Assembly: GCF_002162135.1 (NCBI RefSeq)
Contig: NZ_CP021382.1
Span: forward strand, 310,001 to 374,000
Direction of reading: 5' to 3'
DNA length: 64,000 nucleotides
Origin: Cellvibrio sp. PSBB006
Lineage (GTDB): Bacteria; Pseudomonadota; Gammaproteobacteria; Pseudomonadales; Cellvibrionaceae
Both the position numbers and the translations under genes were made by a program. The notes beneath the pieces were generated by a model, which saw nothing but the letters and a program-made list of their open reading frames with translations, ran no database searches and was not told the origin of the DNA. Shown here in pieces: positions 59,186 to 64,000 of this stretch (the first letter of the stretch is position 1; each line of letters opens with the position of its first letter).

Positions 59186-60288
59186 CGAGTCTTTGAAAGA
59201 TTTTTTCGCCGTAAGATGGCACCACATTCAAGGTGGTGTGTATAGGGAAATTGATCAAACACCGCAAAGTCGGTGATCTCGTGTGTTTGGGTAATTGTCC
59301 GCAGATTGTCACGCAAGGTATCAGGGTTGCAGGAGATATAAATAATATTGTCGAAGCCCTGGGTAATGCCGGTAGTCAGTGGGTCCATACCGGCCCGTGG
59401 TGGATCGACAAAGATGGTGCTGAATTTATAGCTGTCCAGGTCGATATCTTTCAGGCGGTAAAACGCCCGTACTTTGTTCAATGCCTGAGAAAATTCCTCG
59501 CTCGACATCCGCGCAACAGCCACATTCGTCACCTGATTCAGCTTGATATTGTAAAGCGCCGAATTCACGGACGTTGTGGCTACTTCAGTGGCCAGTACGC
59601 GGCCGAAGTTCTGTGCCAGTGGCAGGGTAAAGTTGCCGTTGCCGCAATACAACTCCACCAGATCGCCACCAAAACTGTTGCTCTTTTCTACCGCCCAGGT
59701 CAGCATTTTTTCGCACACTTTCGCGTTGGGCTGGGTAAAGCTGGCTTCAACCTGCTGGTAATGAAAAGGTTTATTGCCTACCTGTAAGGTTTCAGTGACG
59801 TAATCCCGATCTATAATTTCTTTTTGCCCGCGACTGCGACCGACAATAGCGATATCTAAAGCCTGATGTAAATGTTGTGCAGCCTTACGCCAGTCGTCTT
59901 TCAAATTTTTGTGATAAACCAGGGTGACCAATGCCTGACCGCTGAGCGTGGTTAAAAATTCGACCTGGAACAGTCGCTGTCGCAAAACCGGTTCCCGGTG
60001 AATGGCGGCCAACAATAGCGGCATTAACTGGTTAATTTGTTCGGAACCCACAGGGAAATTTTCAATGGGGTAGGGTTTGCGGTATTCACCCGGTTTGAAC
60101 ATCGCATAGCTGACGGTGTCGCCTTCGTGCCACATCTTGAATTCGGCGCGCATCCGGTAGTGTTTTAACGGTGAACGAAAGACTTCCAATGCGGGCAATG
60201 AAAATTCAGCAAACTCCTGCTGTAAGCGGTCGAGTTTATCGGTAAGTTGGTGTTCGTAAGCGTCGGGGGAGAAGGAATCAATAGTCAT
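59182..60288 (-). CDS. trmA: tRNA (uracil-5)-methyltransferase
   Basis: Makes m5U54 in tRNA. The N-terminal domain YRMRAEFKMWHEGD, SAM block VELYCGNGNFTLPLA, FVDPPRAGMD and the catalytic cysteine in YISCNPDTLRDNL are all present, as is the C-terminal FPYTHHLE with the general base. 368 residues, normal. Confidence 0.96.
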   Translation of the reverse strand: MTIDSFSPDAYEHQLTDKLDRLQQEFAEFSLPALEVFRSPLKHYRMRAEFKMWHEGDTVSYAMFKPGEYRKPYPIENFPVGSEQINQLMPLLLAAIHREPVLRQRLFQVEFLTTLSGQALVTLVYHKNLKDDWRKAAQHLHQALDIAIVGRSRGQKEIIDRDYVTETLQVGNKPFHYQQVEASFTQPNAKVCEKMLTWAVEKSNSFGGDLVELYCGNGNFTLPLAQNFGRVLATEVATTSVNSALYNIKLNQVTNVAVARMSSEEFSQALNKVRAFYRLKDIDLDSYKFSTIFVDPPRAGMDPLTTGITQGFDNIIYISCNPDTLRDNLRTITQTHEITDFAVFDQFPYTHHLECGAILRRKNLSKTR

Positions 60289-60319
60289 GCAGTCAGGTCA
60301 TAAAAGGGTGTTGAAGCGC

Positions 60320-60359
60320 GTGCAAATCAGCATTTTGCACAAGGCGGCGTTAAGCCGCC
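60320..60359. terminator. Two hairpins between lipoprotein and trmA genes
   Basis: GTGCAAA/TTTGCAC and GGCGGC-GTTAA-GCCGCC lie in the 113-base gap downstream of the lipoprotein gene. Likely terminator structures for the minus-strand lipoprotein transcript, though a T-run is lacking. Confidence 0.45.
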
Positions 60360-60401
60360 ATGATACGCGAGTTTGGTGATGAAAGCCTGTGGCTTGACAC
60401 A

Positions 60402-61148
60402 TTAACGTTGCTGGGTGCACTTACCCCATTCGCAACTGATCAGTGAAACGGGAGCCTCTCCGCAATAAGAGGCATAGGCTTCGTGCGGCCATTGGTTATG
60501 CACCACAATAAACTGCCCATCCGGACATTCCTTTTTAAATTCTTCAAATAATAAAAAGTAAGAGCGGCCATTTTCCCGTTCAGTGGTTATATCGCCAGCC
60601 AGGGTGGGTACCGGAACAATTTTAGTGGTATCACCGGTATATTGTTGTTGTAGTGCTTGCAGATCCACGTGTGCCTGCTCGCCCTGGGTTAATGCCATCT
60701 CTTGTTGCGCGATGGTCTGAATGCGCCGCACACAGGTCTTCTGCTGATTAGTCAGGGTGCGTTGTTTGAGGTTCAATTCATCAATTGCACGCTTCCTGGC
60801 GTTGTGTGCCAGCATAACGGCGTTCAATGAAATAGCTTGTCCGTCATAATTTATGGCTTGTGGACCCAGTTGTGTCGTGTAGTAGTGATCGGCGGCAAGG
60901 ATGGCGGGCCAATTTTTATCGATCCAATCCTGCTGCACGGTGACCGCCTCAAGTTCGGCATCATCTCCCAAAGGCGTGCATTGATTAAAAATACTATTGG
61001 TATAAACCGCTTTGGTGAGTATGTCGGTGGCAAGTTGAATCAGTTGAGTCGGATCTTCAGTGGGCGTCACAACAGGTTGTTGCGCGCAGCCGGAGAACAG
61101 GACGGCCATACACAGCGGTGAGAACAGGCGAGTAATCTTTTTTTTCAT
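60402..61148 (-). CDS. Hypothetical lipoprotein
   Basis: 248-residue protein with a lipobox FSGC-A, a helical middle with QKTCVRRIQTIAQQE and ALQQQYTGDT, and a C-terminal SLISCEWGKCTQ. No family recognised. Downstream neighbour of the sensor kinase gene (16-base gap), so they share a transcript and may act in one signalling step. The ATG at 61148 begins MKKK, a proper signal sequence; longer frames are rejected. Confidence 0.75.
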   Translation of the reverse strand: MKKKITRLFSPLCMAVLFSGCAQQPVVTPTEDPTQLIQLATDILTKAVYTNSIFNQCTPLGDDAELEAVTVQQDWIDKNWPAILAADHYYTTQLGPQAINYDGQAISLNAVMLAHNARKRAIDELNLKQRTLTNQQKTCVRRIQTIAQQEMALTQGEQAHVDLQALQQQYTGDTTKIVPVPTLAGDITTERENGRSYFLLFEEFKKECPDGQFIVVHNQWPHEAYASYCGEAPVSLISCEWGKCTQQR

Positions 61149-61164
61149 GACGGATGCTCCCGGG

Positions 61165-62733
61165 TCACATTTTTTTATCGGGTAAAGGCAGGCGAATCGT
61201 AAAGCGTGTTCCCTTGCCCGGCGTCGAATCCACTTCAATCTTTCCTTTGTGGTGCTCGGTGATGATGAAGTAAGACACCGACAACCCCAGGCCCGTCCCT
61301 TTGCCCACTTCTTTGGTGGTGTAAAAAGGCTCAAAGATGTGACTTTTAACACTGTCCGGCATACCGGGACCATTATCTTCCACCTCGATCACCACATGTG
61401 TTGCTTCCGCGTGGGCGCGAATGTTGATGGTCGGTTTGAACTGCGGCTCAGCGTTATTTTGCAGGTCACTGGCCAGCGCTTGTCGTGCGTTGCGCAACAG
61501 GTTGAGAATGACTTGCTGAATCTCGGGCGCCGAGCCCATCACGCCAGGTAAATCGGTGCTAATGTCTTTGACAATCTTCGGTGGTTTAACTTTAAGTTCT
61601 TTTGCTTCACCGGTGTTAATGCTTAATTCAACACTGTGATCAATCACACTTTTCAGGTCCATCAGGCTGGTGTTGCGATTGCTTACATGGGAAAACTCCA
61701 GCATGTTGGTGACAATCTTGGCCGCGCGTTCGCCGGCTTCTTTGATGTCTTCGAGAAAGCTGTAAATATTGCGCTCACGCAAATATTCATACACTTGCTC
61801 CACATTGATACCCAGGTTTTTTGTCACCTCGTGATTGGATGCCAACTCAGGGGACGTGCGGCGATAAATATTTTGCACACTGTGCAGGATCGCCCCGATG
61901 GGGTTGTTGATTTCATGGGCAATGCCCGCCGCCAACTCTCCCAGTGATAACATTTTTTCATTCTGGATCATCACGTGTTCCATCTTGACCCGCAGGGTCA
62001 CGTCATCGATTCGAATCACCGCGCCTATGCCTTGGGCCGCAATCAGCGGATAAATGGTCATGTCCATGTAACGTGCCTCTGTGCCCTGGCCCTGTTGCAT
62101 GTTTTCATTAACCAGCGGTGCACCGCTTTCAATGGTTTTCTTGATGGTTGCAAGGCTAATGGGCAGGCTGGGATAAACCTCGTTCAAGTGGCGATGCAAT
62201 GCCTCATCGGCGGAGATGCCGGTATTAAATGCAGCAGAAGCGTTCCAGTGAGTCACATAGCCTTGATGGGTAACACCGATCAGTACCGAAGGCATGGAGT
62301 TAATCATGCTGTGCAGGTAATCCTGGGTTTCGCGCAATAACAACACCGTGGCTTCGTGGCGGGCAATCTCATCCTGCAAGCGGTTGTTGGTTTGATGCAG
62401 ACTTTCGGTTCGCTCCGCAATCTTGCGCTCCAGTTCCCGCTGGGATTCCTTTAATGCCTTGCGCGCCCGTTTGTTGTTAAGGCGGCTGCGTTGCAGGCCG
62501 ATGATCAGCAAGCTTTGCAACAGGAACATCAGGGTGATAACCAGCCACAGGATATTGCTATAGCCGCTAGCGCGACTTTCTTGCTGGGCCAGCGCGGGCA
62601 GGGGGCTGATAAGGTAAAGCCACACCACCGCGCCCAGCCGCATAAAAACAGGATGAGCAAGCAGGATACCGCTGATGTTATTGATAGGCTTGGGCATGAC
62701 ACCACGCAGAAATGGGCAGATAAGAAGGCACAT
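61165..62733 (-). CDS. Membrane-associated PAS-domain sensor histidine kinase
   Basis: Sensor kinase of about 520 residues. One or two N-terminal helices (ILWLVITLMFLLQSLLIIGL is clear), a coiled coil, a PAS domain (about 140-240, VLIGVTHQGYVTHWNA), then HisKA with the phospho-histidine in GIAHEINNPIGAIL. The HATPase has EVEDNGPGMPD and GTGLGLSVSYF. No response regulator is adjacent. The start is uncertain: ATG at 62733 is used here, while 62697 (MPKPINN) or 62643 are alternatives. Resembles NtrB-like or DctB-like orphan kinases; signal unknown. Confidence 0.88.
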   Translation of the reverse strand: MCLLICPFLRGVMPKPINNISGILLAHPVFMRLGAVVWLYLISPLPALAQQESRASGYSNILWLVITLMFLLQSLLIIGLQRSRLNNKRARKALKESQRELERKIAERTESLHQTNNRLQDEIARHEATVLLLRETQDYLHSMINSMPSVLIGVTHQGYVTHWNASAAFNTGISADEALHRHLNEVYPSLPISLATIKKTIESGAPLVNENMQQGQGTEARYMDMTIYPLIAAQGIGAVIRIDDVTLRVKMEHVMIQNEKMLSLGELAAGIAHEINNPIGAILHSVQNIYRRTSPELASNHEVTKNLGINVEQVYEYLRERNIYSFLEDIKEAGERAAKIVTNMLEFSHVSNRNTSLMDLKSVIDHSVELSINTGEAKELKVKPPKIVKDISTDLPGVMGSAPEIQQVILNLLRNARQALASDLQNNAEPQFKPTINIRAHAEATHVVIEVEDNGPGMPDSVKSHIFEPFYTTKEVGKGTGLGLSVSYFIITEHHKGKIEVDSTPGKGTRFTIRLPLPDKKM

Positions 62734-62903
62734 TCTACTCAGCAATCTCGAATAAAACTAACCGGAAAGCGGTGGGAATTGTCGAGGGGGTAAATGAGCG
62801 TCGCGAGCGCTGTGCGCCGCCTTGATTACATAGTCCGCGGCGATATGAATTGCGAGAAAAATCAGCGGCTTGTAGCACATGATAGCGGTTTGCATAAAAG
62901 TGT

Positions 62904-62931
62904 TTGACAAGGCATCTGATTTCGGTAGAAT
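62904..62931 (+). promoter_or_regulatory. Sigma-70 promoter of the tRNA pair
   Basis: TTGACA (62904-62909), 16-base spacer, TAGAAT (62926-62931), followed at 62948 by tRNA-Val. Both hexamers are close to consensus. Confidence 0.82.
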
Positions 62932-62947
62932 GCGCACCTCTCAACGG

Positions 62948-63023
62948 GGGCGGTTAGCTCAGTTGGTAGAGCAATGCCCTTACAAGGCATGGGTCACAAG
63001 TTCGAGTCTTGTACCGCCCACCA
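62948..63023 (+). tRNA. tRNA-Val (anticodon TAC)
   Basis: 76-base cloverleaf. GGGCGGT pairs with ACCGCCC, the anticodon loop CTTACAA holds TAC, TTCGAGT is the T-loop, and CCA is encoded. Confidence 0.97.
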
Positions 63024-63062
63024 CTTCGTTACTGAACAACGAAGGTAGATTGAGAGTTTTGC

Positions 63063-63139
63063 GGACCGGTAGTTCAGTCGGTTAGAATGCCGGCCTGTCA
63101 CGCCGGAGGTCGCGGGTTCGAGTCCCGTCCGGTCCGCCA
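63063..63139 (+). tRNA. tRNA-Asp (anticodon GTC)
   Basis: 77-base cloverleaf. GGACCGG pairs with CCGGTCC, the anticodon loop CTGTCAC holds GTC, discriminator G, and CCA is encoded. It lies 39 bases after tRNA-Val. Confidence 0.97.
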
Positions 63140-63152
63140 CGAATTTCCCTTC

Positions 63153-63178
63153 AAAAGCCCCGCTCATGCGGGGCTTTT
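63153..63178 (+). terminator. Intrinsic terminator after the tRNA genes
   Basis: AAAAGCCCCGC-TCAT-GCGGGGCTTTT followed by further T-rich sequence. 14 bases past the tRNA-Asp. Confidence 0.88.
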
Positions 63179-63380
63179 GCTTTTCCGGTCCCCCCGATTT
63201 TCCTCTTTTCTTCATTTTGGCGGCTAAACTTTCCCTCGTTACACAGAATTGTCATCATCGGCCATTAATCTGGGATCACTGGAGTAGATTTTTGGAAAGG
63301 AATCCTTTAGTTTCTGAGATGTCACATGACCACTGGCTGCAAGAAGTGCAACCGGTGAACTTTAACCAAGGAGCATCATC

Positions 63381-63464
63381 ATGCAAGACTATATCGAAGA
63401 CCTGCTGGATGTCATTTATGACGAAGGCGACGATGAGATAACAGAGGATTACTCTGATATCTGA
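63381..63464 (+). CDS. Tiny acidic protein, 27 residues
   Basis: ATG at 63381 preceded by AAGGAG at 63368, seven bases away, with a TGA stop at 63462. The product MQDYIEDLLDVIYDEG... has twelve Asp/Glu among 27 residues and no Lys or Arg. The strong ribosome site in an otherwise gene-free stretch suggests translation. Function unknown; a nucleic-acid-mimic or regulator is a guess without evidence. Confidence 0.5.
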   Translation: MQDYIEDLLDVIYDEGDDEITEDYSDI

Positions 63465-63744
63465 TGCGAGTGAAGCAGCCTGGTGCTGCGCGCTCGCCTG
63501 TTTACCTCCCCCCTTGTATCTCCCGCTGATTTTCTCCCATCTGATTTTTCATCTATAAGCGAAGCCAATAACTGCCGAGCGGTTCACAGCAAAAACCTGA
63601 CCTGCGCACCATAATTCCGTCGTTCAAGTCGCAAATTCTGCGGAATATGGCTCCGCCTGACTTGCCCAACCGCGCGGATTTAATATCTGACTTATACTGG
63701 TAAACATCCACAGCTCCCCTTACAGCCCAGGCTGGATCGATTTT
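63465..63744. other. Non-coding stretch before the last gene
   Basis: About 280 bases between the small acidic ORF and the last gene. No RNA, terminator or repeat is clear. A minus-strand open frame (63553-63801) runs into the next gene and looks spurious. Confidence 0.5.
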
Positions 63745-64000
63745 ATGCAAACCCAATCCTCGGAACAGTTGGAAGCGGTATTCCTGTTCGACGGCGATCA
63801 TATTACTCGTGAAATGCTTTATTCGGAGTTTGAAGCGATTCTCGATGGCTTTATCCCGGTGCCCGATTACGCAGGCCGACTGGCCAAGGCTGTGTATGTG
63901 CGGATTAATTCCCGCCTGTGTATTACCGCTGCCGTATTCTTTGTACTTGAGTTTGACGCGAAGGGAATGATTGACCGCCGCTGGAATGTGCCTTTGCAGC
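63745..64000 (+). CDS. Conserved-looking protein of unknown function, 3' truncated
   Basis: Begins at the ATG at 63745 and runs off the right edge (85 complete codons). The visible part contains AVFLFDGDHITREMLYSEFE and VYVRINSRLCITAAVFFVLE. It is a compact, soluble alpha-beta-looking start without a signal peptide. I do not recognise the family. No clear ribosome site was found, so the start is less certain. Confidence 0.6.
   Translation, partial: MQTQSSEQLEAVFLFDGDHITREMLYSEFEAILDGFIPVPDYAGRLAKAVYVRINSRLCITAAVFFVLEFDAKGMIDRRWNVPLQ

Overview
The window looks like a chromosomal segment of a gammaproteobacterium, most likely from the Cellvibrio/Cellvibrionaceae group. That placement is an inference from gene content, the TtpC-type TonB system and the repeat style; no rRNA or taxonomic marker is present. 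No transposase, integrase, prophage or CRISPR array was seen. The dominant content (about 1-43.5 kb) is a purine and nucleoside scavenging island. The remainder (43.5-64 kb) is ordinary housekeeping sequence.

Purine island. The outer membrane and periplasm are served by a TonB-dependent receptor (25.7 kb) with its own DUF3450/TtpC/ExbB/ExbD/TonB/TPR energising genes. They are also served by secreted or lipid-anchored nucleoside enzymes: a nucleoside hydrolase (0.9 kb), an ADGF-like adenosine deaminase (23.9 kb), a nucleoside phosphorylase-like protein (33.7 kb) and two 'purine nucleoside permease' (NUP) family proteins (1 and 34.7 kb). A BMP-type ABC transporter (6.6-11.7 kb) is the inner membrane importer. 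Inside the cell the genes cover base deamination (8-oxoguanine, guanine and adenine deaminases), xanthine dehydrogenase with XdhC, urate hydroxylase PuuD, UraH, UraD, allantoinase PuuE, an allantoate amidohydrolase and a ureidoglycine/glyoxylate-type aminotransferase. An amidase/GGT-like pair resembling the hpxY/hpxW oxamate branch completes the route. Ergothioneine genes egtB-egtD sit inside the island.

Regulation. Strong matches to the sigma-54 -24/-12 promoter lie back to back between the ABC transporter operon (11756-11771, minus) and xdhA (11824-11839, plus), and upstream of the TonB receptor (25594-25609). A weaker match precedes the secreted adenosine deaminase. This suggests nitrogen-status control of uptake and catabolism together. 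A RutR-like TetR regulator is encoded in the transporter operon.

Unusual structure. Eleven intergenic elements of about 100-160 bp share a conserved core inside locus-specific, nearly perfect 23-29 bp inverted arms. They fold as a three-way junction: a variable outer stem P1, a conserved P2 and a covarying inner hairpin P3. Imperfect P1 pairs are almost all G-U when read on one particular strand, which points to selection as RNA. Coding sequence next to most elements shows strong strand-asymmetric third-position bias (G/T on one strand, A/C on the other) whose direction follows element orientation in most cases. This repeat-plus-skew pattern is the main candidate for something undescribed.

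Right part (43.5-64 kb): DAHP synthase; a secreted repeat protein; an ECF sigma/anti-sigma/DUF3106 operon; an outer-membrane protein; a YciI-like protein; an AddAB-like helicase/nuclease pair; murI; a TPR protein; rmuC; a DUF2489 protein; trmA; a lipoprotein; an orphan sensor kinase; tRNA-Val(TAC) and tRNA-Asp(GTC); a tiny acidic ORF; and the start of an unrecognised gene running off the right edge.
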